A stretch of 64,000 nucleotides of DNA from Atlantibacter subterraneus (GTDB taxonomy: Bacteria > Pseudomonadota > Gammaproteobacteria > Enterobacterales > Enterobacteriaceae). Positions 17,064-25,944 of the stretch are shown one piece after another. A program made the translations under genes and the position numbers. The stretch's first letter is position 1. Each line of letters opens with the position of its first letter. The notes below the pieces were generated by a model. That model saw only the letters and a list, made by a program, of their open reading frames with translations, did no database searches and was not told where the DNA came from. The stretch is taken from NCBI RefSeq assembly GCF_007570865.1, contig NZ_VLPS01000001.1, positions 930,001 to 994,000 of the forward strand. Reading direction: 5' to 3'.

Positions 17064-17291
17064 CCAGCGTCGCCTGGGTTTTTTCCAGGCTCCTTGCCAG
17101 AGGTCAAAATACTCCAGTTGCTCAAGCTTAAGTAAAATAACGTCTTCACCTACCGACGAGATACTTTGCTCAGGTATTGAAATACCAAACAGGCCTTCTG
17201 CTACCGGGAAAACCTCATAATTCGACATAAGCGGCCCTAAAGCTTTTTCAATCCTCTTACGGTCTGCTTTTACAATTAACTGGAGTCCCAT
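17055..17291 (-). CDS. Hypothetical small protein, second gene of a coupled pair
   Basis: A 78-residue protein I do not recognise, with an ordinary mixed composition and an unusual C-terminus rich in Lys, Arg and Trp (WKKPRRRWFW). Its ATG shares the A of the TGA of the upstream gene (ATGA overlap at 17289-17293), so the two are translated together. Such pairs are often toxin-antitoxin or effector-immunity modules, but no known family motif is visible, and that reading is only a possibility. Confidence 0.55.
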   Translation of the reverse strand: MGLQLIVKADRKRIEKALGPLMSNYEVFPVAEGLFGISIPEQSISSVGEDVILLKLEQLEYFDLWQGAWKKPRRRWFW

Positions 17292-17551
17292 CAGCGTTTA
17301 AACTCTACATGAGCTACCTGTTCAAGCGCCCGGTTGATTTGGGCCAGGACTGCGTCAGGGATTGATTGCCCTCTAATGTCATAGACAACCCGACAGGTTT
17401 GAATGTGGGGTGGAAGCTGGGACTTTCCGTAGGATATTCTGGCGAGATTATATTTAATGCTGAATTGAATAGATTCTGCGGATGTCAGGCTGTGGTTGGC
17501 TACAAGGATAAACTCACCGCTTTCTTCATTTGTAAATTCCGGAATAAACAT
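17291..17551 (-). CDS. Hypothetical small protein, first gene of a coupled pair
   Basis: An 86-residue soluble protein of unknown family. The ATG at 17551 follows GGAGGTGT, a strong ribosome site; the GTG one codon earlier is too close. It overlaps the next gene by ATGA. Sequence features are a beta-like N-terminal half (FILVANHSLTSAESIQFSIK) and a helical C-terminal half (VLAQINRALEQVAHVEF). It closes the accessory zone on the right, before the conserved pmrCAB operon. Confidence 0.58.
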   Translation of the reverse strand: MFIPEFTNEESGEFILVANHSLTSAESIQFSIKYNLARISYGKSQLPPHIQTCRVVYDIRGQSIPDAVLAQINRALEQVAHVEFKR

Positions 17552-17744
17552 CACACCTCCATTTAATTGCCTTCGGCTGTAGCTACTTCCTCTATCATTT
17601 TCACAGACATTTATTTTTCTTGTACATTAACCCTTCATTCCAGACATCGTCTAAGCGCAGGGATAAATACCATCGTCATTTTCAGTCAGCCTCCATTATT
17701 GGTTCAATTTCAGGCATTTTGGCAAGAATACAACATAACCTTTA

Positions 17745-18818
17745 TCACAGAAACCGCACCCGCGCCCGGCAGCCCGGGCCAGGGCTGCGGTTATCAAGGA
17801 TAAACTGCGCCTGATGCAACTGGACGATACGGGTAACGATGCTTAACCCCAGGCCAATCCCCCCGTAGCGGCGGTCCATACGCACAAAGGCTTTGCTGAG
17901 TTCGCCGCTTTTAGTTTCGTCAATGCCCGGCCCTTCATCTTCCACCACCAGCAGCGGATGCGGGGCGGTTTCCACGCGAATAAACACGTTGGTGTTTTCC
18001 GGGCTGTAGCGATGGGCGTTTTCCACCAGATTACGCAGCATGGCGCGCAGTAGCGTCGCGTCGCCGCGCACGGTGACGTCCTGAGGGGCGACAACCTGCA
18101 GCCGCTGATGGCGGGTGTGCAGCATAGCCTCGAATTCCCCCCGCATCGGTTCAATCACCTCGGCCAGTAACGGCACCTGCTGATAATCGCCGGAAGCGAA
18201 GGATTGCCCGACCCGCGCCAGTTGCAGCAGTTGGGATACGCTTTGCGTCATTTGATCGAGACGCTGTAATAGCGGTTTTACATCCACGTGATGCGCCTTT
18301 TCGATCAGTTCCAGATGTAGCCGCAGCCCGGCTAGCGGGGTGCGCAGTTCATGAGCGACATCGGCGGTGAACAGCCGCTCGCGCTCAAGCGTGACGGTCA
18401 ATCGTGACACAAGATGATTAATGGCGTGTGTCACCGCGTCGATTTCCCGTACCGAACTGAGGTAGCCGATGGGTTCAAGGTTATCTTCACTGCGGCTGTC
18501 GAGATGGCGCTGGAGCTCCTGAAGCGGGCGGGTGATCCATTTCACTGCCTGGAAACAGAGCAGCAGCGCCAGGGAAATCATCACCAGGCTGGGCAGCGCC
18601 AGGCTGGCCACCGCTTCGACAATCTCTTTTTCAATGTGCCACTGGTTGTTGCGGTTATGCAGCGCCTCGTCCACCAGAAACGAGATCTGCTCTTTACTTT
18701 CGTGCCACAGCCACACCACGCTAATGGCCTGGCACACCACCAGAATCAGGCCGATCGCCAGCAACAGGCGAAAGCGTAGCGTGCGGTGGCTGCCCAGCCG
18801 GGTAATCAATGCCCTCAT
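17745..18818 (-). CDS. basS: Sensor histidine kinase BasS/PmrB
   Basis: A 357-residue inner-membrane sensor kinase. Two membrane segments (about residues 16-36 and 74-93) enclose a short periplasmic loop with two ExxE motifs (40-43 and 65-68), the iron-binding type known in Salmonella PmrB. HAMP follows, then His156 in [16 protein letters not shown], and the ATPase boxes [16 protein letters not shown] and [10 protein letters not shown]. It senses Fe(III), Al(III) or mild acid and phosphorylates BasR. It overlaps basR by 4 nt and is last in the eptA-basR-basS operon. Confidence 0.94.
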   Translation of the reverse strand: MRALITRLGSHRTLRFRLLLAIGLILVVCQAISVVWLWHESKEQISFLVDEALHNRNNQWHIEKEIVEAVASLALPSLVMISLALLLCFQAVKWITRPLQELQRHLDSRSEDNLEPIGYLSSVREIDAVTHAINHLVSRLTVTLERERLFTADVAHELRTPLAGLRLHLELIEKAHHVDVKPLLQRLDQMTQSVSQLLQLARVGQSFASGDYQQVPLLAEVIEPMRGEFEAMLHTRHQRLQVVAPQDVTVRGDATLLRAMLRNLVENAHRYSPENTNVFIRVETAPHPLLVVEDEGPGIDETKSGELSKAFVRMDRRYGGIGLGLSIVTRIVQLHQAQFILDNRSPGPGCRARVRFL

Positions 18819-19495
18819 AGTGGTTCGCTTTCCTCGCCTGGCTTGATGAGCGCATAGCCGAAGCCGCGCACGGTGCGGATCGTTGCTTTGCCGATTTTGT
18901 CGCGCAGATTGTGGATATGCACTTCAAGGGTGTTGGTAGAGGGCTCATTGTCCCAATTGTAGATGTCGTTATAGAGGATTTCCCGGTGTACCGGGTGGCC
19001 CGCTTTCAGCATCAAACGGCACAGAATGGCGTACTCTTTCGGCGTCAGTTCCACCTGCACGCCGTCAAGTCTGGCGGTTCGGTGGGTCATATCCAGCGTC
19101 AGATTACCCACCGCCAGGGTATTGTCTGCCTGGTTGGCGTGGCGGCGGATCAGGGCGCGAATGCGCGCCAGCAGTTCGTCCAGCGCGAAGGGCTTGATCA
19201 GGTAATCATCGGCACCGGCGTCCAGCCCGGCGATGCGCTCGTTCACCGAGTCGCGCGCCGTCAAAATTAACACCGGCAGCATCATTTTCTGGCGACGCAG
19301 GCGTAACAGCACGTGCAAACCGTCCTCGTCGGGCAGGCCAAGATCGAGGATCATCAGGCTGTATTGCCCGGCCAGCAGACTGGCCTCCGCCGCCCGGGCT
19401 GTGGAGACGCCGTCACAGGCGTAACCTTCGCCCTGAAGCGCCATCAGCAGCCCCTGTAGCAGCAGCGCATCGTCTTCTACTACTAATATTTTCAT
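18815..19495 (-). CDS. basR: Response regulator BasR/PmrA
   Basis: A 226-residue OmpR-family regulator. The receiver has the acidic pocket [11 protein letters not shown] and phosphoacceptor Asp51 in [13 protein letters not shown]; the C-terminal winged helix ends [12 protein letters not shown]. It activates lipid A modification genes, including its own operon. I start at MKILVVEDD (19495) as in E. coli; the open frame extends six codons further. The start overlaps the eptA stop by 4 nt and the end overlaps basS by 4 nt, so all three are translationally linked. Confidence 0.94.
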   Translation of the reverse strand: MKILVVEDDALLLQGLLMALQGEGYACDGVSTARAAEASLLAGQYSLMILDLGLPDEDGLHVLLRLRRQKMMLPVLILTARDSVNERIAGLDAGADDYLIKPFALDELLARIRALIRRHANQADNTLAVGNLTLDMTHRTARLDGVQVELTPKEYAILCRLMLKAGHPVHREILYNDIYNWDNEPSTNTLEVHIHNLRDKIGKATIRTVRGFGYALIKPGEESEPL

Positions 19496-21126
19496 CGCGT
19501 TGTCCCCCTGCACGTCGCCACCAGATCGTCGGACGGAATATACTCTTTGGTTTGGGTGCCCGTCAGCCCCAGCATGGTCGAAAATAAATTATCCTGTGAG
19601 GCGTCCTGTGCGGCGCGTTTATTCAGGCAATCCCGATCCACAGAATAGCGTTTTTGATAGTCGTCGGATAACCATAACAGCATCGGTACATGTTTCTGGG
19701 TTGCCGGTGCGATGCGGTAGGGTAGACCGTGCAAATAGACGCCGTCTTCGCCCAGCGACTCGCCGTGATCGGAGAGATAAACCAGGCTGGTGGTGAATTT
19801 ATCCTGGTGCGCTTTCAGAATATCGATCGCTTTCGACACCACATAATCTACGTATAACAGCGTGTTGTCGTAGGTATTGGTTAACTGTTCCGCCGTACAG
19901 GTCTGGATCTGGTTCGTGTCGCAGGTCGGGGTAAATTTACGGAACTGCGCCGGATAGCGGTTAAAGTAGGTCGGCCCATGGCTGCCGATGGTATGCAGAA
20001 CAATCACGCCGTCGCCGGTCAGCTTGTCGATATACTCATCCAGCCCGTGGAACAGCACCTCGTCATAGCATTCGCCATCAATACACTGGCCGGGCAGGTT
20101 CAGTTTAGTCATATCCTGATGGGGAACGCGATCGCATGCGCCTTTGCAGCCGCCGTCGTTTTCATTCCACAACACCTGAATACCGGCGCGCTGGATGATG
20201 TCTAACATGCCTTCCTGATGATGGGCCAGCGCCTCGTCGTAGCGAGCGCGCGGCATATTGGAAAACATGCAGGGCACGGAGACGGCGGTGGCGGTGCCGC
20301 AGGAGGTGGTATGTGGGAAGTAGACCACGTTGCGCTGCGCCAGCTGAGGATTGGTTTGCCGGGCGTAGCCGCCTAACGAGAAATTATCCGCCCGGGAGGT
20401 TTCCCCGAGGACTAAGATGGTCAGGTTTTTCTTGCCCTGGCGCATCAGCGGGTTTTGCGTTGCATCCTCACCGATTTTCACCAGCGGCAGGTTGTCTTCC
20501 CGGTTATGCACGTACCACGACCAGCCAGCGGCCACGGTATTGGACGGGTTGATCGCCTTCACCAGCTCTTTGTTATTGCGAAACAGCGAAGCGTAATCTT
20601 TATAAAACAGCAGCGCCACCACCACCACCACGGCGGCGCAGCCGATCAGGCTCAGGGCGCGATGGGCAAACCGACGCCAGGACGCGGCCTCTTTTACCCG
20701 CACCCAGAACGCCAGCATCGCCATCAGCACGCCGGAAAACACCAGCGTCAGCGCGAGCTGCGGCGTAAGCAGGGCAAAGGTTTCGGAGGCGGTGGTGTCG
20801 AGCATATTGGCGATCATCGAACGGTCCATGACGATGCCGTAGGTCAGGATAAAATATTGCGCCGAGGCACTGACCAGAATAAACAGCGCAATCACCAGCC
20901 GGTCCAGTTTTACCAGCGAGGCCACGATCGCCACACTGCTGACTACGCAAAAAATCACCAGCGGCATGGTGATAAACACCAGAATATTGCGCGGTGAGGT
21001 CAACGGAAACACGCTCAATACCTGATGGTAAAAAGCGAAATTTAAAAACAGTGCGATATAGGCCGAAAACAGGCTGATAAACGCAATCCGACTCAGGGTC
21101 GGTCTTTTCAGGCGCGGGAAGGGCAT
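19492..21126 (-). CDS. eptA: Lipid A phosphoethanolamine transferase EptA/PmrC
   Basis: A 544-residue inner-membrane enzyme that adds phosphoethanolamine to lipid A phosphates, which lowers the negative charge and gives polymyxin resistance. Five N-terminal membrane segments are followed by a periplasmic sulfatase-like domain; the nucleophile Thr lies in [12 protein letters not shown] near residue 243, and metal ligands occur in [11 protein letters not shown] and HGLPY. It matches E. coli EptA along its length. I prefer the ATG at 21126 (GGA about 9 nt upstream) to the ATG at 21144. It leads the pmrCAB operon under a PmrA box. Confidence 0.94.
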   Translation of the reverse strand: MPFPRLKRPTLSRIAFISLFSAYIALFLNFAFYHQVLSVFPLTSPRNILVFITMPLVIFCVVSSVAIVASLVKLDRLVIALFILVSASAQYFILTYGIVMDRSMIANMLDTTASETFALLTPQLALTLVFSGVLMAMLAFWVRVKEAASWRRFAHRALSLIGCAAVVVVVALLFYKDYASLFRNNKELVKAINPSNTVAAGWSWYVHNREDNLPLVKIGEDATQNPLMRQGKKNLTILVLGETSRADNFSLGGYARQTNPQLAQRNVVYFPHTTSCGTATAVSVPCMFSNMPRARYDEALAHHQEGMLDIIQRAGIQVLWNENDGGCKGACDRVPHQDMTKLNLPGQCIDGECYDEVLFHGLDEYIDKLTGDGVIVLHTIGSHGPTYFNRYPAQFRKFTPTCDTNQIQTCTAEQLTNTYDNTLLYVDYVVSKAIDILKAHQDKFTTSLVYLSDHGESLGEDGVYLHGLPYRIAPATQKHVPMLLWLSDDYQKRYSVDRDCLNKRAAQDASQDNLFSTMLGLTGTQTKEYIPSDDLVATCRGTTR

Positions 21127-21172
21127 AGCAGGGCATCCAGTCATTTCAATGCGTGCAGGATGCCAAAGTAAA

Positions 21173-21198
21173 ATTAGGAAAAGCTTAAGAGACTTAAG
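21173..21198 (-). promoter_or_regulatory. PmrA (BasR) box of the eptA operon
   Basis: Read on the minus strand: CTTAAG-TCT-CTTAAG-CTTTT-CCTAAT. The last two half-sites (21189-21173) have the standard 5-bp spacing of the PmrA box (YTTAAK-N5-YTTAAK, one mismatch). The extra upstream CTTAAG at 21193-21198 is offset by 3 bp. It lies about 47 bp before the chosen eptA start. Confidence 0.75.
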
Positions 21199-21276
21199 GT
21201 TGGACCCGGTACTTGAAGCGTTGCCGAAAACCTTTTACTGTGCGAGCGGTCTGGGGGCAGTAACAAAGGAGCATTT

Positions 21277-21681
21277 ATGTCACCGCAAATTGGCGTTGGA
21301 GTATTGATTTTTCGGGATGGAAAACTGCTGTTAGGGCGGCGCAAGGGCAGCCACGGCGCGGCGACATGGTCCGCGCCCGGCGGGCATCTGGAGTATGGCG
21401 AAACCCCGGAAGCCTGCGCATGCCGGGAAACCGCCGAAGAAACCGGGCTAACGCTGGAGCAACTTGAACCGGGGCGGTTTGTCAGCGACGTGTTTCACGA
21501 GGTGGGTAAACACTACATCACGCTGTTTATGGTGAGCCGCGATGCGCAGGGCGAGCCTGAATGCCGCGAGCCGGAAAAGTGCGACGGCTGGCAGTGGTTT
21601 TCCCCGGATGCGCTGCCGTCGCCGCTGTTCGCCCCGCTGCAAACGCTGATTGCGCATTACGGGCTGGACGCGCTGCGTTAA
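21277..21681 (+). CDS. Nudix hydrolase (NUDT15/MutT-like)
   Basis: A 134-residue Nudix hydrolase. The Nudix box is complete at about residues 37-59: GGHLEYGETPEACACRET, then AEETGL. The N-terminal GVGVLIFRDGKLLLGRRKG and the APGGH run are typical of nucleotide-sanitising or ADP-ribose-type members; the substrate cannot be read from sequence. AAAGGAG lies 9 nt before the ATG at 21277. Its 3' end overlaps the convergent ASCH gene by 4 nt. Confidence 0.88.
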   Translation: MSPQIGVGVLIFRDGKLLLGRRKGSHGAATWSAPGGHLEYGETPEACACRETAEETGLTLEQLEPGRFVSDVFHEVGKHYITLFMVSRDAQGEPECREPEKCDGWQWFSPDALPSPLFAPLQTLIAHYGLDALR

Positions 21682-22085
21682 ACCACTTCTACCAGCTCGA
21701 ACTCTTCGAACACCAGTTCCATCTCCGGCGCCCAGGTACCTTCACGTTCGAAGAAAGCCTGATGTGAGCCTTGCCAGTAAGCCAGACTGAGGTCGCCTTC
21801 GCCTTCACGGCTCGCCAGCTCGGCGGTCACGTCGCCGTAGCGCACCACCCGTAGCACGGTGGTGCGGATCACGCATACCGGCTCGTCGCGTCCGTTAAGA
21901 ATGATGTTGTAGCTGCCGGGCAATATCGGCTCTTTAAGATAAGAGACCAGCGCACTGCAGCTGGCGCGCTTGCGTCCCTGTATTACCAGCGCGGCGAGCT
22001 CGTCGGCCATCTGTGGCGAATCGCCAAATCCCCAAATCGCTGCCTGAGGGTAACGTTGTTGGAGCCTGTTCAGGGTAGTTGTCAT
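21678..22085 (-). CDS. ASCH-domain protein
   Basis: A 135-residue ASCH-domain protein. The typical segments are IQGRKRASCSAL, where the GRK-S motif lines the predicted RNA-binding cleft, and PVCVIRTTVLRVVRYGDV, then EGDLSLAYWQGSHQAFF. ASCH proteins are thought to bind RNA or modified nucleosides; some related small ones are amidohydrolases for N4-acetylcytidine. It converges on the Nudix gene with a 4-nt overlap of stops. Confidence 0.85.
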   Translation of the reverse strand: MTTTLNRLQQRYPQAAIWGFGDSPQMADELAALVIQGRKRASCSALVSYLKEPILPGSYNIILNGRDEPVCVIRTTVLRVVRYGDVTAELASREGEGDLSLAYWQGSHQAFFEREGTWAPEMELVFEEFELVEVV

Positions 22086-22330
22086 TTTTATTCCTTATTA
22101 TTTATTTAACGCGGAAAATGTCCGGCGGTATCAATAGCAGGGCGCGATGAAAAAAGAAAATAAAATTTACCTGCGGCGAAAAAATAGCGTGATAAGCAAA
22201 GTCTCAGTAAAGAATTGAAAAGAGATTGAGTAAACCCAACGGCTATGGTTTAATTCCAGCGTGTTTAACTACCGAGGACAATTTTCATCCGCAACGAAGA
22301 GAAGCAATACCGCGGATAAGTTGGAAAATT

Positions 22331-22426
22331 ATGGACAATCTGTTCAGGACGTTATTGTTATCCCCACACGTATTCCCCCTTTCTTGTCATCAATTTGGTG
22401 AACAGCACTGGCGCAACGCGCTTTAG
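22331..22426 (+). CDS. Candidate upstream ORF of mdtJI (MdtU-like)
   Basis: A 31-codon frame (MDNLFRTLLLSPHVFPLSCH, then a short tail ending RNAL) in the otherwise gene-free 22086-22556 stretch, 130 bp before mdtJ, preceded by GGAAAATT. In E. coli a translated upstream ORF (mdtU) makes mdtJI expression respond to spermidine. I cannot confirm homology by memory of its sequence, so the call rests on position, size and ribosome site. Downstream, a hairpin (GCCGCCAT ... ATGTGGC) near 22494-22516 could take part in such control. Confidence 0.4.
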   Translation: MDNLFRTLLLSPHVFPLSCHQFGEQHWRNAL

Positions 22427-22556
22427 TCCCTGCATGTGAACTCTGGCGTCTGCGCACCGCGTAGCCACGCTCTCAGCTCTATTTTATCGGTTTGCCGCCA
22501 TGAAAATGTGGCGCGGCAGGCTGTGGTGAATTATTTTCTCATGCAGGGGAAAAATC

Positions 22557-22919
22557 ATGTTTTATTGGGCTTTATTAGGTCTGGCGATTATTGCCGAAAT
22601 TACCGGAACGCTGTCGTTAAAATGGGCCAGCCAGAGCGGAAGTTCCACCGCGTTTATTTTTATGCTGGTGATGATCAGCCTGTCTTATATTTTTCTGTCG
22701 TTTTCGGTTAAGCGTATCGCCCTTGGGGTGGCCTATGCTCTGTGGGAAGGCATCGGTATTTTAATTATTACGGTGTTCAGCGTCTGGTTATTTGATGAAA
22801 GCCTGTCGATGGTAAAAGTGGCGGGTTTAGCCACGCTGGTCGCGGGGATCGTATTGATTAAATCGGGCACCCGCAAAGTGAAAAAGCCGCAGGTCGGGGG
22901 TTCCCATGTCGCAGTTTGA
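22557..22919 (+). CDS. mdtJ: Spermidine export protein MdtJ (SMR family)
   Basis: A 120-residue small multidrug-resistance protein with four membrane helices; it pairs with MdtI to export spermidine. It matches E. coli MdtJ closely, including the helix-1 glutamate in [27 protein letters not shown] and [12 protein letters not shown], and the cytoplasmic tail [10 protein letters not shown]. The start follows AGGGGAAAAATC. The end overlaps mdtI by 14 nt. Confidence 0.95.
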   Translation: MFYWALLGLAIIAEITGTLSLKWASQSGSSTAFIFMLVMISLSYIFLSFSVKRIALGVAYALWEGIGILIITVFSVWLFDESLSMVKVAGLATLVAGIVLIKSGTRKVKKPQVGGSHVAV

Positions 22920-23235
22920 ATGGATCCACGGCGCGTGGCTGGTTCTGGCGATTGTGCTGGAAATCGCCGCTAACATCTTTTTGAAATTCTCTGACGGTTT
23001 TCGCCGCCCGCTGTATGGCGTGTTTTCACTGGTGGCGGTGCTGGCCGCGTTTAGCGCCCTCGGGCAGGCGGTAAAGGGCATCGAGCTTTCCGTGGCTTAC
23101 GCCCTGTGGGGCGGATTCGGCATCGCCGCCACCGTCGCGGCGGGCTGGATCCTGTTCGGCCAGCGCCTTAACCGCAAAGGCTGGGCCGGTTTAGCCCTGC
23201 TGCTGGTGGGAATGGTATTGATTAAACTCGCCTGA
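22906..23235 (+). CDS. mdtI: Spermidine export protein MdtI (SMR family)
   Basis: A 109-residue four-helix SMR protein, the partner of MdtJ in the spermidine exporter. The key glutamate lies in [16 protein letters not shown], and [24 protein letters not shown] is well conserved with E. coli. It starts inside mdtJ (14-nt overlap), so expression is coupled. It converges with ydgD 26 bp downstream, the same order as in E. coli. Confidence 0.95.
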   Translation: MSQFEWIHGAWLVLAIVLEIAANIFLKFSDGFRRPLYGVFSLVAVLAAFSALGQAVKGIELSVAYALWGGFGIAATVAAGWILFGQRLNRKGWAGLALLLVGMVLIKLA

Positions 23236-23261
23236 CGTTGTGAACCGCGCCGTCGCGACCG

Positions 23262-24080
23262 CTATTGGGCCAGCTGTTCCAGCTTCTCCCGAAAACCGGT
23301 GACCGAGATGGCGCGGTTATCCGCGCGCCAGCGGTCTTTGGCCGCGGGTGCCGAACTTTGTACACCAATCAACTGCCAGCCGTTTTCGGTATTGAGCATC
23401 AGCGGGGAACCGCTATCGCCGGGCAGGGTATCGCACTGATGCGACAGCACCGATTTCTGCGCCCAGCCGGTAACAATACAGTCCTGATGGCTGTATAGAT
23501 TATCCAGATGATCTTCCGGATAACCCGCCTGGGTGACTTTACGGTCAGCGGTTTTAAGCGCGGCGGTGAGGTCCGTCCGGTCGCCGGCAAACAGCGGCAG
23601 CGGGGTAATCGCCGAAGGCGGGTTACGCAACACAATCAAACCAAAATCATCCGGTGCAGCGGAGGGTGGGACGATCCAGCCGTCGCCGTCGGCCTTAAGT
23701 CGCCTGCCCAGATTCGATTCCACGCGGCCTTCAATACCGTGAATTTCGTAACGCCATTTGCCCTTGAGAGACACAAAACGCAGCGCCACCGGCTTATCGA
23801 GCTTGCCGCGCGGCGGGGCCAGCAGGCAATGCCCGGCGGTGAGCGCCAGATGCGAAGAGATCAGCGTCGCGGTGCACAGGTTGCCGCTTTCGGTCTCCAG
23901 TTGGCCGATGGCGTCCCACGGCGATTGCGTCGGATCGGTGATGCGCTGCCGGTCGTCATGACCGAAAAACAGCGTCTTAACCTCGTTAGCGGTGGCTTCC
24001 GGCGGCTCGCCGACGTCCGCATGGGCAGGAAAAACGCTCAGAAAAACGGTTCCCAGAATTAACACAACGGTTTTGCGCAT
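23262..24080 (-). CDS. ydgD: Secreted trypsin-like serine protease YdgD
   Basis: A 272-residue predicted periplasmic protease with a signal peptide (cleaved after VFPAHA, about residue 21). The trypsin triad is visible: His in ALTAGHC, Asp in [13 protein letters not shown], Ser in LPGDSGSPL. Paired cysteines around His and Ser fit disulfides of the fold. The natural substrate is unknown. It matches E. coli YdgD (273 residues) and keeps the same neighbours, mdtI and ydgU. Confidence 0.92.
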   Translation of the reverse strand: MRKTVVLILGTVFLSVFPAHADVGEPPEATANEVKTLFFGHDDRQRITDPTQSPWDAIGQLETESGNLCTATLISSHLALTAGHCLLAPPRGKLDKPVALRFVSLKGKWRYEIHGIEGRVESNLGRRLKADGDGWIVPPSAAPDDFGLIVLRNPPSAITPLPLFAGDRTDLTAALKTADRKVTQAGYPEDHLDNLYSHQDCIVTGWAQKSVLSHQCDTLPGDSGSPLMLNTENGWQLIGVQSSAPAAKDRWRADNRAISVTGFREKLEQLAQ

Positions 24081-24185
24081 ATCACTCTCTGGTGGGGCAA
24101 TTATGATTATTAAAGTAAACCCATTGATGTTGATTATAGACGGGCTGGTTATAAAGAGGGAATAAAATCAGCATGCTACGGGGTT

Positions 24186-24263
24186 TTACCAGTAGAACGA
24201 GGCCGATACCATGGCGCACAGAATGAGAGAGACAAAAAGGATCTCGAACAGATAACGGCGCAT
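24186..24263 (-). CDS. ydgU: Small membrane protein YdgU
   Basis: A 25-residue single-helix membrane protein (MRRYLFEILFVSLILCAMVS, then ASFYW), preceded by AGGCAGG 5 nt before the ATG. E. coli has a similar-sized small membrane protein gene, ydgU, in the same place just upstream of ydgD on the same strand, so the name is by position, size and character. Function is unknown. The rest of 24081-24388 holds no other gene that I can support. Confidence 0.72.
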   Translation of the reverse strand: MRRYLFEILFVSLILCAMVSASFYW

Positions 24264-24388
24264 CTGAACCTGCCTTTTACGATAAGCGATGGGGGCACTA
24301 TAGTGCTGATAATGCAGAGGTTCCGTGAGGCAGTGGTAACGGCGTGTAACGCAATGTACAGCGCCGGGCGTTAACCCGGCGCGGCGTT

Positions 24389-25873
24389 TTACAAATAGCG
24401 CGTTTCCAGATGCTTCCTGAAGTAGTGCGGATTGAGATCTTCGCCGGTGGCGTTGATCACCAGCTGCGCCGTGTTAAAGCGGCTGCCGTGCTGCCAGATG
24501 TTCTGGCGCAGCCAGTCGAACAGCGCCGTGAAGTCGCCGTTGGCGATGTCCCGCTCGAGGGACGGCAGCGCCCGGCGGGCGGCGTGAAACAGTTGGGCAG
24601 CGTACATCGCGCCTAAGGTATAGGACGGGAAGTAGCCGAATCCGCCGTCGGTCCAGTGAATATCCTGCATACAGCCGTTGCGGTAATCGTCTTTGGTCGT
24701 CAGCCCCAGCCAGTGCTGCATTTTTTCGTCCCACAGCGCCGGGATATCATCGACTTCGATTTCGCCTTCAATCAGCGCCCGCTCAATTTCATAACGCAGC
24801 ACCACGTGCGCCGGATAGCTCACTTCATCGGCATCCACGCGAATGTAGCCCGGCTTAACGCGCTGGTTCCATGCGATGTAGTTATCGCGCTCAAACGCAG
24901 GCTGATTGCCAAAACGCGCGGTGATGTGCGGCAACAGGCGGGTAAGAAACGCTTCGCTACGCCCTAATTGCATTTCGAAAAACAGGCTTTGCGACTCATG
25001 CAGCGCGGTAGAACGCGCCAGGGCCACTGGCTGGCCCAGCCACTCGCGCGGCAGGTTTTGTTCGTAGCGGGCGTGGCCGGTTTCATGGATCACGCCGAAC
25101 AGGGCGCTGAACAGTTCGTTTTCGTTATAGCGCGTGGTGATGCGCACGTCCTCCGGCACGCCGCCGCAAAACGGATGGGCGCTGACGTCCAGCCGACCGC
25201 CGTCAAAATCAAATCCCAGCAGCTTCATGGCATCCAGCCCTAACTCGCGCTGCTGCGCGGTGGGGAACGGGCCTTGCGGGGCAATCAGGGTTTTCTGCGC
25301 CTGTTTCTCGGTGGCGCGAGCCAATAAATCCGGCAGCCAGCTTTTCAAATCGCCGAACAGGGCATCGAGACGCGCGCTGGTCATATCCGGCTCGTAGATA
25401 TCCAGCAGGGCGTCATAGCGTGAACCGCCTCGCTGCGCGGCACGCAGCGCCGCCTCTTCGCGGCTGTACTTCACCACCTGTTTGAGGTTTTCCGCAAAGC
25501 CTTGCCAGTCGTTATTCGGGCGCTGAGTGCGCCAGGCGTGTTCGCAGCGGCTGCCCGCCAGGGATTTCGCCTCGACCAGCGACTCCGGCAGCAGCGCCGC
25601 TTGCTGATACTGGCGGGTCATTTCGCGCAGGTTGGCGCGTTCCAGATCGTTTAAATCCTCCTGCTCCGCGTCGGACAGCGCCCGCGCCACTTCCTGGCTG
25701 GTAAGGATTTGGTGGCACAGCACGCTCATTTCCGCTAACGCTTCGGAACGCGCTTTGCTGCCGTTGGGCGGCATCATGGCGAACATATCCCAACCGGCAA
25801 TGGCGGAGAGGTGGGAGAAGCGGGACAGGCGAGCAAAGGTTTTGGTAAGTTTTTGATAATGAGTATTTTCCAT
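24389..25873 (-). CDS. Metallocarboxypeptidase, M32 (Taq) family
   Basis: A 494-residue zinc carboxypeptidase of family M32. The active-site helix is VIHETGHARYEQ (HExxH), with the downstream glutamate in ALHESQSLFFE and the family motifs TRYNEN and IRVDADEVSYPAHV. It trims C-terminal residues from peptides in the cytoplasm. I start at MENTHYQKL (25873), since the 33 codons before it read as non-coding. It occupies the slot where E. coli carries asr, between ydgU and ynfM. Confidence 0.93.
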   Translation of the reverse strand: MENTHYQKLTKTFARLSRFSHLSAIAGWDMFAMMPPNGSKARSEALAEMSVLCHQILTSQEVARALSDAEQEDLNDLERANLREMTRQYQQAALLPESLVEAKSLAGSRCEHAWRTQRPNNDWQGFAENLKQVVKYSREEAALRAAQRGGSRYDALLDIYEPDMTSARLDALFGDLKSWLPDLLARATEKQAQKTLIAPQGPFPTAQQRELGLDAMKLLGFDFDGGRLDVSAHPFCGGVPEDVRITTRYNENELFSALFGVIHETGHARYEQNLPREWLGQPVALARSTALHESQSLFFEMQLGRSEAFLTRLLPHITARFGNQPAFERDNYIAWNQRVKPGYIRVDADEVSYPAHVVLRYEIERALIEGEIEVDDIPALWDEKMQHWLGLTTKDDYRNGCMQDIHWTDGGFGYFPSYTLGAMYAAQLFHAARRALPSLERDIANGDFTALFDWLRQNIWQHGSRFNTAQLVINATGEDLNPHYFRKHLETRYL

Positions 25874-25944
25874 AAAGCCTCGTGTGCAGGTGGAGCGTAG
25901 TGTGAAAAGTACCACTACCGGGGCGGAAACACGAGGCCCGGAAA

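Noticed and set aside
11157-17600. Classic restriction-modification system
   Set aside because: Two nuclease-like genes are present, but there is no DNA methyltransferase motif in any frame in the zone.
23508-24062. 184-codon frame antisense to ydgD
   Set aside because: The triad and signal peptide of YdgD are on the other strand; this frame has no features.
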